From contig OU015493.1 of NCBI GenBank assembly GCA_907164885.2, positions 55,787,302 through 55,851,301 of the forward strand: a stretch of DNA of 64,000 bases. The letters are read 5' to 3'. The first letter of the stretch is position 1. The number at the start of each line of letters is the position of its first letter. The notes below the pieces were generated by a model. That model made no database searches. It was given only the letters and a program-made list of their open reading frames with translations, and was not told the origin of the DNA. The DNA comes from Dolomedes plantarius. Its lineage: Eukaryota > Arthropoda > Arachnida > Araneae > Dolomedidae. The translations under genes and the position numbers were made by a program. Below are positions 34,987 through 46,046 of the stretch, piece by piece.

Positions 34987-35141
34987 TTACTCTGTGGTGA
35001 TCATGCTACGCAATCTGAGGCGTGAAGTCAGATCCAACGTGACGGTTTCTACAAACCATCTGCGGTGCATCCGAACCCAGCACAGGTCTGTACTTTCAAC
35101 GCCGTATGCTAATTTTTAAGGCATGTAGCGTATAAAAGGCT

Positions 35142-35321
35142 GGCCTGTTCACATAGGAGTCCGTTGCGTTGCGTTAAGGAAAAGATGACGTTGAGACGAA
35201 AATAAACCAATCACAGGCGTTAAAAATTTCGTTTGGAGGCATATGATTGGTTTATTTTCGTCTCAACGTCATCTTTTCCTTAACGCAACGCAACGCAACG
35301 GACTCCTATGTGAACAGGCCC
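35142..35321 (+). mobile_element. PIF/Harbinger-like MITE, copy 5 (symmetrised)
   Basis: A 180-bp element with GGCCTGTTCACATAGGAGTC ends. Unlike copies 2 and 4, its two arms are almost perfect reverse complements for over 70 bp (AAAAGATGACGTTGAGACGA on the left, its inverse on the right), with a loop of about 30 bp. TTA duplications are not evident. It abuts a non-LTR retrotransposon coding fragment on its right. Confidence 0.88.
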
Positions 35322-35603
35322 GAAAACATGTTTAGCCAGGACGAGATTGATTCCAACATTAAAATTCTGGTTGCTGATCAAAATATGACTATTCGGCAAA
35401 TCACTAACTCCCCATGGTATTTTCGTAATGTTGACATTTATAGGGAGATAAATCTCCCCACTATTCAAAATTATCTTCAAAATCTTGCAATTAACTTCCA
35501 TAAAGATTTACCAAATGATCTTATTTAAAATGTTGCCGATTACGATCCAGCTGACTCAGCTAACATGAAACGGCCCTGTGCCATTCTTGCTCGTAACTTT
35601 TAA
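35322..35603 (+). pseudogene. 3' end of a Jockey-type ORF2 (reverse transcriptase)
   Basis: In frame: IRQITNSPWYFRNVDIYREI, then LPTIQNYLQNLAINFHKDLP. After an in-frame stop at 35526-35528 comes NVADYDPADSANMKRP and a final stop at 35601-35603. The APWYVRN...IHRDL.IPT pattern and the closing DYDP..P..RKRP are typical of the extreme C-terminus of Jockey-clade ORF2. Upstream coding sequence is cut by the MITE at 35321. The catalytic RT domain is absent. Confidence 0.8.
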
Positions 35604-36420
35604 TTGTTTTTCCTGTTCTTTTTTCGCTCAGTCTCTTCCCCCCCCCCCCGCCCCCGTGTTTTAGCTTTACTTGTACTATCGAAGCTTTTTGTTTTCCCCA
35701 CTTTCTATTTTCCTTCCTACTTTCGTTTTTCATTGATCACTGAAGTTTTATGCATTGCTATATCATCCTACAGTGGAGGGCCCGGCCCATGTACTGTAGT
35801 TACCACTACTCTTCCTGAAGCTCCTGAAGCCTGAAGCCAGGACGAGGAGGAGGGATTTCCAGCTAGTCGACCGCAGCTTCCATTCTGTTCTGTCTTCCGA
35901 CACTTTCTGACCAGTGCTGCAGGTGAAGGAAAATCTACTCCGACTCTCTATTTTGTGGACTTTATGTTGTGTCCAGTAATTTATAACGTTTCTTTCATCA
36001 TCTTAAGTTTTGGGTTATTTTTAAACAAAAGACCAGTGTTTTGTTGATCTGCTTTGTAATCACTCAAACAGGAGACATATTGGGGGGGGGCAGTTTTACC
36101 TAACATATCTTCCCCAAAACTCTCAAATTGCTTCAGGATTCCACAATGTGATTAGGTCAGAAACTATTTACATCCCTGTACATACTATCAAAATTCGGCG
36201 AAATCAAGATCTAACCATTGCGAGTCATCGCTACTGTAAGTCATCATCAATATCTGGATACCTTTGATCCGACAGGATCATAGGTACTTAGAGTTTTAAA
36301 CACTGTTTAAAAACACAATTAGACTCCATGAAATTCACACCAGATTGGCAAACTTAATACTTAGAAAATATCAAAATATTGGTGTCATATTCCACACCTT
36401 CAAAATAAATTTCTAATCTT
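35604..36420 (+). other. Probable retrotransposon 3' UTR and AT-rich flank
   Basis: Pyrimidine-rich start with a C run at 35640-35655 and a G run at 36084-36091. No open frame of note. It is plausibly the 3' UTR of the Jockey-type copy, but no polyA end was placed. Confidence 0.4.
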
Positions 36421-36640
36421 TTCCGGCATACCTGTATTAGATCTATGCCAAAGGAGAGTGGTTTTCAGAGGACACATTTTTCAAAAAGTCGGGATATCTA
36501 TATCATATACTTGACAAATGTCAGAATATTCTCGACCCGTCACCACAAATCATTACTGTGTTCTGTTAAAACATGACTATGTTAGGATATTTCCTGAGTA
36601 AAATATTCTTCATCTCAGACATTCTCACATGAGATGTAAT
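36421..36640 (+). repeat. Dispersed repeat C, copy 1
   Basis: Contains TTAGATCTATGCCAAAGGAG, GTTTTCAGAGG and TACTGTGTTCTGTTA. The same words recur in order or in part at 43350-43780 and 48830-49160. No coding frame. Confidence 0.5.
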
Positions 36641-36651
36641 ATTTATATTAC

Positions 36652-36797
36652 ACTAGCTAAAGTACCCGGCAATACCCGGGATTTTAAGAATGTTTGTTAA
36701 CCAAAATCAATTTAAAAATTAACACAGTATAAATAACATAGAAAAAATATATGTGAAATGTTATACAGTCTAAGAATTTCAGCCTTTTATCATTGTA
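36652..36797 (+). repeat. Dispersed repeat D (CCCGGG head), interrupted
   Basis: Head ACTAGCTAAAGTACCCGGCA, then ATACCCGGGATTTTAAGAAT and GTTTGTTAACC. Copies of the following block recur at 38250, 40388, 40590 and 40845. The Tc1 element at 36798-38211 sits inside it, and the repeat resumes at 38214. Confidence 0.75.
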
Positions 36798-38211
36798 CAC
36801 TCATGGACAAAAAAATTAGCTCACCTAGAAGGAGTCGTCAAAATGAAAGGAAATTTTACATACGTAATGACTACTTTGATATAAGTAAATGATAAGAAAA
36901 TCAAAGAAAAAGGATAATTTATTTCAGAGAAAAAGGCATAAGAACGGAGGAGTTAATACTCCTTTGAACCCCCTCTAGCGCGAATGCACGATGCGATACG
37001 ATCGGGCATTGAGTCATACAAGCTCTGTATGATGTCTTGAGACATTTCGTTCCATATTTGCTGTAACCTTGCCTCTAGTTCGTTCAAACTCGTGGGATGC
37101 CCAACTCGTCGTCCCAAATGATCCCAGATATGCTCGATTGTAGACAAATCTGGGGATCGGGCAGGCCAAGGAAGGGTAGTAACAGTGCGGAGACAGTCTT
37201 GTGACACCCTTGCCGTATGAGGCCGAGCATTGTCTTGTTGAAAAATGGCTCCTGGGAGCCGTTGCATGAGTGGCAACACATGTGGTTGCAGGATTTCATG
37301 AACAGACCGCTGGGCTGTCATAATGCCACAGAACAATACTAGGGATGACCGTGTATTGTAGGCAATGGCACCCCATACCATCACACCAGCTGTGGGAGCG
37401 ATGTGTCGCTGTACAGCAAAGGCAGGATTGAAGCGTTCACCACGGGCTCTCCACACACAAACACGATTGTCATCACTGCCGAGATTGAATCTGGATTCGT
37501 CGCTAAAGACGACCTGGTTCCATTCCGCTGCAGTCCAGTTTCCTCGTGCGCGGCAAAACTCCAAACGGAGGCGTCGATGGGTGGGCGTCAAGGGCAGCAC
37601 ACGTAATGGGCGCCGCGATACCAACTGTCCTTCAGCCAGGCGCCTTCGTATGGTTCGAGAAGCCACAGAGGCCCCTAGTGAAGGTGCTACCTGTGCCTGG
37701 ATGGCGGCCGATGAAGCAGTTGGCTGTACGCGTGCATTTCTTACGATGTGGCGGTCTTCTCCACGACTGGTCTGTCGAGGGCGTCCTGAACCTGGTCTTC
37801 GTGTACATGACATCTCTCGGGTCCACTGGTCCCAACACCTCCTCACAACACAATCAGAGCGGCCTAATTGACGAGCTACTCGCCTAGCTGACCACACAGC
37901 TTCCATCATCCCGACGATTCTGCCCCTCTCAAACTGCAACAACTGCTTATATTGTCTTCGAACACGGCGTAATGGCATGTCTATCTCAGCTCTTCCTTTG
38001 TAAATGATTCAGCACACTCAAACAAGCTTTGGTTACCTGTTTTATACTCCACAGAGTACGATGTTCAACGCCCTCTACCCGGCTATACGTAATGCGCAAT
38101 CACGCTGAATTTCTAATCATTTGCATATCTCCCCGACATGTACCTTCATTGCAAGTTTCGTTACGATCCCGCAATTATTTCTTGGTGCGCTAATTTTTTT
38201 GTCCATGAGTG
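36798..38211 (-). mobile_element. Tc1-type element, 1414 bp, intact ORF (copy 1)
   Basis: TA at 36796-36797 and 38212-38213. Both termini start CACTCATGGACAAAAAAATT, with the right end inverted. It encodes one full-length transposase on the minus strand. A sister copy lies at 57236-58647. Its insertion point is recognisable because the uninterrupted paralogous sequence (CATTGTACCACTAAAA) is present at about 40545-40560. Confidence 0.96.
36953..37978 (-). CDS. Tc1-family transposase, 341 aa, DD32E spacing
   Basis: Cut-and-paste transposase that acts in the nucleus on its own terminal repeats. The N-terminus (about residues 1-110) has paired-like helix-turn-helix motifs: FERGRIVGMMEA, SARRVARQLGRS and the GRPR hook at about 65. 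Catalytic motifs: FSDESRF (first Asp), QQDNARPHTA (second Asp), SPDLSTIEHIWD (Glu). Between the second Asp and Glu there are 32 residues, against 34 in classical Tc1. PIE is changed to TIE here. The frame is open from ATG to TAA and full length. Compared with the copy at 57468 it differs at roughly 30 residues. It may or may not be active. Confidence 0.95.
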   Translation of the reverse strand: MPLRRVRRQYKQLLQFERGRIVGMMEAVWSARRVARQLGRSDCVVRRCWDQWTREMSCTRRPGSGRPRQTSRGEDRHIVRNARVQPTASSAAIQAQVAPSLGASVASRTIRRRLAEGQLVSRRPLRVLPLTPTHRRLRLEFCRARGNWTAAEWNQVVFSDESRFNLGSDDNRVCVWRARGERFNPAFAVQRHIAPTAGVMVWGAIAYNTRSSLVLFCGIMTAQRSVHEILQPHVLPLMQRLPGAIFQQDNARPHTARVSQDCLRTVTTLPWPARSPDLSTIEHIWDHLGRRVGHPTSLNELEARLQQIWNEMSQDIIQSLYDSMPDRIASCIRARGGSKEY

Positions 38212-38213
38212 TA

Positions 38214-39367
38214 GTACTAAAATCTGAAAAGTAAAAGTGTCAAATTCTCTAATGTTTGTTAGCCAAAATTAATTTAAATCTAAGGACAGTATATATAACA
38301 TAGAAAAAAACCCACATGAAATCTTATACACATGAATAAAAGGAAAACCCAATATCAAAATATATAAATTTATCATAAACTCCTCAGAATTCAGCTAGAA
38401 TTAGCCTTCCATCATTGGGGCAAAAAAAAGAAGCTGAAATTACAGGCTTAGCAGAAATTTCCAATAGAACCATGATATGACTGCAGCGTTGCCTCTTAAA
38501 AAAATGAAGTGTTTGATTGAGGGCTGCAAACCACTCAACTCCTCTCCACATTTAACTCCTATAAACATCCTCTACATATTAAATTCCTTTTCTCTCCATA
38601 ATAAACTCCTCAGAATTTTGGTAGATTCAACCTTTCACCATAGTACCACTAAAAACTGACACATCCTCTCCAGAAATATAAATTTATTAATTTCAATAAT
38701 TAAACACACACAAATATATAAATTACGCAAAAGTTTTTAACCAACATTTGAATAATTCGTAAATGAAAAAGCATATGAAAATAAAGATAATAAGAACTTT
38801 CGGAATCGAAATTAATTACCCTTAATTTTTAATTAATAAAAAACTAACATAATATGAATAAAAAACGATAGTTCTTTAAAACCATATGAAAATAAAGCTA
38901 TTATAAAGATAATAATAAAAAAAGCATAAGAGAATAATGCTCGCGCATGAAGTTAACGTTACGATATAAAGATAGTAATAGTAATATAAACCACGAGCAT
39001 AAAATATTTGGCTTTTCAAGCGAAATAAATTAATTTTTAGAAAAAAAACTACTTTTAATCGAGAAATTAAATACATTGCACAAAATTTTAATTTTAACAA
39101 CTTTCTACCCAACAATTTACACCCTACTTCTTTGAAGTTGGGTGTTGAAACATCCTCTTTGAAAAATTTACACCCTACTTCTTTTAAATAGGGTGTAAAT
39201 ATAAAGTTTTAACAGCCAATTGAATGCATTTTTAAGCGTTATAAACGATTGTTGTTTAAAATCAAATGAAAATTACGCTATTATAAAGATAATGATAAAA
39301 AAAAAGCATAGGAAAATAACGCGTGCGCTTGAAGTTGACGTTACGATACAAAGATAGTAATAAAAAT
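38214..39367 (+). repeat. Repeat D continuation with an internal 110-bp direct duplication
   Basis: Resumes with TAATGTTTGTTAGCCAAAAT after the Tc1. Bases 38878-38985 (GCTATTATAAAGATAATAAT, AAAAAAGCATA, GTTACGATATAAAGATAGTA) are duplicated at 39256-39367. Between them, 39115-39150 and 39166-39200 are two related hairpins, each containing TTTACACCCTACTTCTTT followed by an inverse GGGTGT. Confidence 0.7.
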
Positions 39368-39385
39368 GTATATATATATATATAT

Positions 39386-40165
39386 AACAGTTCCGTAACT
39401 GACTAACTGACTGATTGACTGACTGACATACAAAGTACAGACCAAACCGCTGGCCCTAAAGAGCTGAAATTTTGCATGGCGATTCTTCTTATAGTGTAGG
39501 GGTGCACTAAGAAAGATTTTTGAAAAATTCTTCTTAGATTTTTTTAAATTAAATTTTTAATCTGTTTTAGTAACTTTTTTTGAATTTGCATTCAAAATAA
39601 TAATTTGAGGGTTTTAAAATTTATATCACGAAAAAGATCATAAAATTTCATTTAAAAGGAAATCTTTTTCGTATCTTTACCTTCATTTTCTGATTTTTGG
39701 TGAATTTTTAAAGATCAATTTTTAGAATTTAATTTATTAAACGCTGATCATGTGATTTCTTTTTCTGGTACTTTAAATAAATTTATAGTCACGTAACAAC
39801 GAAATATACAAAAAAAAATATTTTTTTTCTTGCTAATGCGCAGACGATTGGACATTATCCAAAAAAATATTAAAATACAGTAAAAGATATGTTCCTCAAA
39901 CTACACTATATTAACTGTATTATATTCTTTAGTATGTCCTTTTAGATTTAATTTGAATATTTTCTTCTACATTATTTTGTCTATAAAAATATCCGTTACG
40001 ATTTTTTTAGAAATATATTTTTTTGTTTTTTTTACATCATTTGTATACATTGATCGTCGTATTTATTATATATATATATATATATATATATTGGCATTAA
40101 TTGCATACATTGACGTTGTATTTATTTTGAATGTATTCCGTAGAGAAGTGCGTGTTTTCAGATGG
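39386..40165 (+). repeat. Dispersed repeat B, copy 3
   Basis: Same block order as copy 1: GTAACTGACTAACTGACTGA, GCATGGCGATTCTTCTTATA, then ATTCCGTAGAGAAGTGCGTG. The internal AT microsatellite is at 40065-40091. Confidence 0.8.
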
Positions 40166-40387
40166 GTTGGAATCAAGAAGCTACAGAATCATAAAGCATC
40201 TTTAACTTCATGGTTGGAATACTAAAAGTTTAAAATAGTGGCTCCATCTACTGCACGTCTGTGAATCGAGAGTCGCATCCTTTAAAAATTGTTGGTTATT
40301 TATTAATTAAAAATATTGGAAAGTTCTTGTGGAACGGTAAATATACATGTGGGAACAGTTTTAAAATTTATAAATTATTAACCTACA

Positions 40388-41985
40388 CAGGTGATAATTT
40401 ATCCGGCGTTGCCCGGGATTTTAAGAATGTTTGTTAACCAAAATCAATTTTAAAACTAAACACAGTACAAATAACATAGAAGAAAAAGCATGTGAAATGT
40501 TATACACATCTCAGAATTTAGGTAGATCCAGCCTTTCACCATTGTACCACTAAAAACATAAAAGTAAAAATGTCAAATTGTCGAATATCTGTTAACCAAA
40601 ATAAATTTTAAAACTTAACACAGTATAAATAACATAGAATGAAAGGCATGTGAAATGTTATACGCAGGAATAAAAAGAAAATCCAACATAAAAAACCATA
40701 AATTTACAATAATTTCTTCAGAATTCAGCTAGATTTAGCGTTTCATCATTGGAGCAAAAAAACCCTGAAAAGTAAAACATAAAATATATACATTTATAAT
40801 AAACCACTAAAAGCTGAAAAGGAAAAATGTCAAATTGTCGAATGTTTGTTAACCAAAATCAATTTAAAAACTAAACACAGTATAGATAACATAGAAAAGA
40901 TTTAGGCTTTATCATTGGAGCAAAAAATCCCTACGCAATGACAACTCCCTGCCAAATGAAAAGTAAAACATATAATATATAAATTTATAATAAACCTACC
41001 AAAATCCATTAAAAAAACTAAACACAGTATAAATAACATAGAAAAAAAAGCATAATAATCAAATAAACTCCTAAGATTTCAGCTATATTCGATCTTTCAT
41101 CATAAAAAAGCTAAAAAAAAAAATAATTATAATAATTAAAAAATACTATTAAATAAAAATAATAATAATAATAATTAAAATAATAATAAAATAAAAGCTG
41201 AAATAAAAAAGCCTTCATAAAAAAGCTGAAAACACAGGTTTAGCAAAATTTGCACTATCCGTATTCGAACCCGAATTGTAAAGCACAGCAAATGCGCGAT
41301 GTTACCGAATGCGCTACGATGACATGTTGCTTTACTGAGTAAAGTCAGAGATATTCGTACTAAGATTATTGGAAAGTTGCTATGGGTTGGTGAATATACA
41401 TGTATTTATGGAGTAAGAGGAATTTTAAGTCAGAAATAAGTTAGCAGGATAGAAGCTTAGTCTAATTCTTTAATAGACACAAAGACATAAGCGAAGGGAA
41501 TTGCAGTAGCGATTAAAAAAGATCTCGTGACACTTAGCGTGATTGATTCGAATTTTCCATCGCGTGTCGAGATTGGCAATATACCGTTGCATCTGATTTA
41601 TTTTAGAATATAAAATCTGACGTGAAAGATTGTTATTTTCATTTATTATTCTGGTTTAATATATGACTTGAAACTTCTTGATCTTATTTATTTTATCTTT
41701 TCCCTCGCTCTTTGCCAGCTAACCGTAACGTTGACGCCATATTCAGAGGGGTGATTCCACAAAGTGTAACAGCTTACATTTAGTTTAAAAAATTGTTGGT
41801 TTTTTATTAATTAAAAATTAACGGTAACTAATTTCGATTTTGGAAGTTCTTAAGACCCTCGGCGGTTTTTAAACACGCCTGTATGTAAAATTTCACGATC
41901 GTTGCTCCTAAACTGTGGATTTCCATACAACTATAGATAGATAGATAGACAGACAGACAAACATTCATTTTTATATATTAGATAC
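40388..41985 (+). repeat. Dispersed repeat D, long copy
   Basis: Head TATCCGGCGTTGCCCGGGAT at 40398. It contains several imperfect internal repeats of GTTTGTTAACCAAAATCAAT and ACACAGTATAAATAACATAG (near 40430, 40590, 40845 and 41010). It ends with a GATA/GACA tract (41934-41964) and TTTTTATATATTAGAT. Head and tail both resemble those of other elements in the window, so this may be one complete copy of about 1.6 kb. Class unknown. Confidence 0.6.
41243..41325 (-). mobile_element. tRNA-like segment, probable SINE head
   Basis: Minus strand: GTAGCGCATTCGGTAACATC (box A-like) and GGGTTCGAATACGG (box B-like), at tRNA spacing. Arms pair partially. It may be a tRNA pseudogene or a SINE head embedded in repeat D. 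Confidence 0.5.
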
Positions 41986-42025
41986 TTGTCGAAATACCCT
42001 TGTCAAATCACACACTTGTGGGATA

Positions 42026-43324
42026 CAGAAGGTCGCTCGCTCTTTATGGAAACGATTTTGATAGTTACGTTTTATGTATAAATGCCTTATTTTTGGCGGC
42101 GATTTGCTTCTATCTGATAGCCATGGTTCTTGACAATAGCTCGAATTTTCCCATGAAAGTAAAGTTTTTCTGAGCACTGTCATGTCAATTTTACACCATT
42201 CCTCTTGGACCGTTTTCCAAAGTCCGTTCAGTGTTCTTGGATGCCGTTTTCGTAAGGCTCGCTATAATAAACTGAAAGCACAAAAGTCCCTTGGAGAAGC
42301 GTCACATGATTTTACAGGTATTTCATTTAATGGGATACACTTTATTCCTGTTTCTGATTATTTCTTTGCTAAATAAGCGGCAGTTGATTTAAGGGTGTGA
42401 CTAGAGGCTTTGCGCATATGAAGATGAACTTTATCAATGTCCTTGCCATATAACACTGGAATTTTTTCTTCAAAAATTGGTTCAAAAATATTCTGCTGAT
42501 AATAGAGTGAATTAAGTTTGGCTTTACTTGGGACTTTTTTTATTTTTAATTTGCCGTTGTATCAAAATCCTGCAACTATCCTGAATCCTTTTGGGAACTT
42601 TTCTTTACACTTACGAGGCCATTTCGTATGGTCATCCCCGTCAGTTGAACAATAGAAATTTGATCTTTTTTATTACAGTCACTTAAATACACCCATGCCT
42701 TATCGAGTGTCACCACAAATTTTCATTTTTCAGCAACTAGGTGTTTTTCATATAATTTCCTACGATTTGTTTTTCTTTCAGCAATATGCTTTGGCAAAAA
42801 ACAGATGAACTTTAGATATAAACATCTTTTTTAACTTCAAATCTTTATGAATGATTTTACTTACAGTGCCGGAAGACATTTTTAGTTTCGATGCAAATGA
42901 TCTTTGAGTTAGCGGATTTTCTTTTAGGATCAGAGACTTCGATTTCTTGATATTTACCTGCGTTCAAACAATCTTAGGATGAGGTTTCGCGGTCATGTTT
43001 TCCTTTTTACTTTCAGTTAGACTTTTTTTTTCCATTGAAATTTAATATATTATAAATACTTTTTTTGAAATGCCCTAACCGCGATTTTTACATCGCTTCA
43101 TAATTTGTTGAGACGAATATTTCTCCTCGGAAAGCGCAGTTACGTAACCTTTGAGCTATCTGTAAATTTTAGGAGACATTTTCTAAATAAATCTTTTATT
43201 TTACATTCCAAACAAAACAAAACAGTAGCATACGATTATTCTGAAGTTGCCAAAATTTTTCTTAAAATGCAATCAACAAAAATAAATTACAAAATTGTTT
43301 CCATAAAGTGCAAACGACCTTCTG
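42026..43324 (-). mobile_element. mariner-like element, DD41D type, copy 2
   Basis: TA at 42024-42025 and 43325-43326. Left end CAGAAGGTCGCTCGCTCTTT; the reverse complement of the right end is CAGAAGGTCGTTTGCACTTT. Similarity continues for over 40 bp. Length is 1299 bp. Terminal repeats differ from those of the 31-kb copy, although the encoded transposases are clearly related. Confidence 0.9.
42030..43060 (-). pseudogene. DD41D mariner transposase, decayed
   Basis: Minus-strand reading gives, in order, LKENPLTQRSFASKLKMSSG, LPKHIAERKTNRRKLYEKHL, VVTLDKAWVYLSDCNKK (first Asp), KGFRIVAGF, KASSHTLKSTAAYL, DASPRDFCAF (third Asp kept), RKRHPRTLNGLWKTVQEEW and LRKTLLSWE. Several stops and frameshifts interrupt it. 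The second Asp is lost, because the HQDKASSHT position reads HMRKASSHT. Spacing to the third Asp is again 41 residues. Clearly inactive. Confidence 0.85.
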
Positions 43325-43349
43325 TATTGTTGAGTTCAGTTTAGGTTTA

Positions 43350-43780
43350 TAGTTACATTAGGTCATCTTTGCCAAACAGAAAGGCTTCCCGTGGAGATCA
43401 GTCAAAAAAATGGCAACCTACTAATGTATTATACGCTTGGAAAATCTCAAAATATTGTTTTCCCATTATTCGCTATCAAAATGTGACAACTCCCTACCAA
43501 ATATATTTGATCTAGGTGTGGGATTCATTCTGGCTATTACTAATAGTGGTTGGTCGGTAGCTTTAGGACAGCAACGAGTATAAAAAGAATACTCTCTATG
43601 AGAGGCATTCTAAAAATGGTTCCATATTTATATTATTTTCCTAAGAAATGATAAAACATTCTTGTCGTATTACACACTTTCAAAAATATTATTGTCTTCT
43701 GTTTATTACTTATAGTTACATTAGGTCTATATTTAAGTGAATGCTTTCAGTGGAGTAGATCCATTTGTCACCCCTGGTGG
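43350..43780 (+). repeat. Dispersed repeat C, two units about 355 bp apart
   Basis: GTTACATTAGGTCATCTTTG (about 43355) and GTTACATTAGGTCTATATTT (about 43710) head two similar stretches. TCAAAAATATTATTGTCTTC resembles words in the 48.9-kb copy. Confidence 0.45.
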
Positions 43781-44013
43781 TGGTCGGTGTAAAATGTGGT
43801 GGTAACCTATTCACCGGCAGGGATTCAATCCCGAAAGACTTTAGCTGCTACGTCGGGCCCTGTCTGGTGCATTGGAAATGCTTGAAAGTTCCAGATACAG
43901 TTGTCACATTATACTCAAAATATATCACCTATATAGTGCTTCCAGATAAGACGTAGTCAACAATTTATGCGAATAAATTGCAACAGTGCGAATGCCTCAC
44001 GACAAGTGCCTCG

Positions 44014-44017
<4 letters not shown>

Positions 44018-44072
<55 letters not shown>
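44018..44072. repeat. AT microsatellite
   Basis: (AT)n directly bordering repeat B copy 4. Confidence 0.95.
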
Positions 44073-44074
<2 letters not shown>

Positions 44075-44662
44075 TAAGGGATATTTTTATAGACAAAATA
44101 ATGTAGAAGAAAATATTCAAATTAAATCTAATAGGACATACTAAAGAATATAATACAGTTAATATAGTGTAGTTTGAGGAACATATCTTTTACTGTATTT
44201 TAATATTTTTTTGGATAATGTCCAATCGTCTGCTGCATTAGCAAAAAAAAATTTTTTTTGTCTATTTCGTTGTTATCACGTGATGATAAATTTAGTTAAA
44301 GTACCAGAAAAAGAAATCACGTGATCAGCATTTAATAAATTAAATTCTAAAAATTCATTTTTAAAAATTCACCAAAAATCAGAAAATAGAGTTAAAGATT
44401 CGAAAAAGATTTCATTTTAAAGGAATTTTTATGATCTTTCTCGTGATATAAATTTTATAATACTGAAACTATTATTTTAAATGCAAACTCAAAAAAAGTT
44501 ACTAAAACAGCTTAAAAATTTAATTTTAAATCTAAGAAATTTTTTTCAAAAATCTTCCTTAGTGCACCCCTACACCATAAGAAGAATCGCCATGCAAAAT
44601 TTCAGCCCTTTAGGTCCAGCGGTTTGTTCTGTGCGTTGTATGTCAGTCAGTCAGGTACGGAA

Positions 44663-44665
<3 letters not shown>
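44073..44665 (-). repeat. Dispersed repeat B, copy 4 (truncated)
   Basis: Inverted. Begins at the internal microsatellite junction (TCGTAAGGGATATTTTTATA) and lacks the CTTCGCTACGG end. It ends with GAATCGCCATGCAAAATTTC, a GTCA run and an AT microsatellite at 44667-44719. Confidence 0.8.
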
Positions 44666-44719
<54 letters not shown>

Positions 44720-44720
<1 letters not shown>

Positions 44721-45362
44721 GATGATGATAACTTTAACCTAAAGCTATGAAGAGGAGATGGCACACAAACGTGGTGTAGTCGAAACACCGAGTAAGGAAC
44801 ATATACACCCTGGAGATCCAGAGAAGAGAAGAACACTATTTCAGGCATGTTGTAATAAACACACGGTAAGGAAAAACCACAGAGAGGAGAGGCGTCTATG
44901 GATTCACACACAACACTGATGAGACGCATATTGTTTTACTCCGGGTTATTCTGCAGACAAATATTATTCAGCAAAGCACAGGTACTTTTATAAGTGGACA
45001 CACCCAATAGCAACGCCCCCGGTCCCTCCCGGGGCTTGTGAATACAGACTTTACATCGTAGAGTTGTCGGAATCAGTACGCAGACAAGAGATAGAGGAAC
45101 GCGAAAGAGAAGTCAAGAAGTAATGAAGCAGAGCCGCAAAAATACTCTGTCTCACCTTTTATACTAAGCAATTTCTGATTTTCACGCTAGGTTTAGAACT
45201 CTTATAATTGGTTAGGAACGGACATATGGTAAAACCACGTGGGACATAGAGTCAAAGTATCGTGGCTATGAGTCAAAGGGAACATGCACGTTGTATGACG
45301 AAATATAGCCGCGTGGTCCTGAGTTATTGCGGTAAATGAGAATCTAATTGTTCGCGCGTGCC
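44720..45362 (-). mobile_element. Possible LTR-like segment with minus-strand TATA box
   Basis: Minus strand: AGTATAAAAGGTGAGACAGA (about 45162) followed by a C/T-rich, less AT-rich stretch and a frame starting MRLISVVCESIDASPLCGFS (44929). The organisation (promoter, transcribed GC-richer body) suits a solo LTR, but ends and duplications were not found. Confidence 0.25.
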
Positions 45363-46046
45363 CTAACCTTCTTGCGTTGTTGCAATGTAGCATACACATA
45401 AGGTGTTCGGGTCAAAAATGACCCAAGGCGTAATTTTCAATGTTGTTTTACTATACTCACATTTTATTTAATATTAGTAATTTAATTATTTATTTAGTTA
45501 TCATTTTATCTACACTTTTATGTATTTGCATATCATTTAACTTTGTTTTACAGGTAAGTTTTCATAACTATATGGAAGCTTGAATTTAATGAACCACTCT
45601 GTATTTATAAAATAAAAATGCTGCAATTCAATCCTTCACCCCTGAAAATCACTGTAAACTTTCAAATGCAATACGATGTAGCGCGGATTTTTCCTGTATT
45701 TATTACATATATTTTTTTACATTCGTTTGATAAAACAAGAAAGTTCGCACCTGAGTATATTATTTGTTTATTTTCGGAAGTAGAATTACAGATTAACGAA
45801 ATATTTATGAAATATTTAGCTTACATCCAACAATACAAGTTTGGACGCTTGAACAATCAATGAAGGAAAGTCATAGAAAATTTGTAAATTCGCTAGCCTC
45901 TAAGTTGTTCCGTTTATATAAAATTGTTACACACTTGAATGTAATACAAGTAAACTGTATACCTTACAAGTAAACTGTATACCTCTGAAACACCTCACAG
46001 GACTTTAGTTTTCAGTCTGTCTGCATAAGCGACATCTTCCCCTTTT

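Noticed and set aside
35247..35321. N-terminal part of a frame joined to the reverse-transcriptase C-terminus
   Set aside because: These codons are the right half of MITE copy 5, an accidental fusion and not retrotransposon sequence.
37365..37887. 168- and 113-codon frames antisense to the Tc1 transposase (same at 57559-58081)
   Set aside because: They are shadows of the real transposase on the opposite strand. They repeat identically at both copies because the element itself is repeated.
43765..43860. Possible tRNA-like segment with GGATTCAATCCCG
   Set aside because: A box B-like word is present, but no acceptable box A or stems were found at the right distance.
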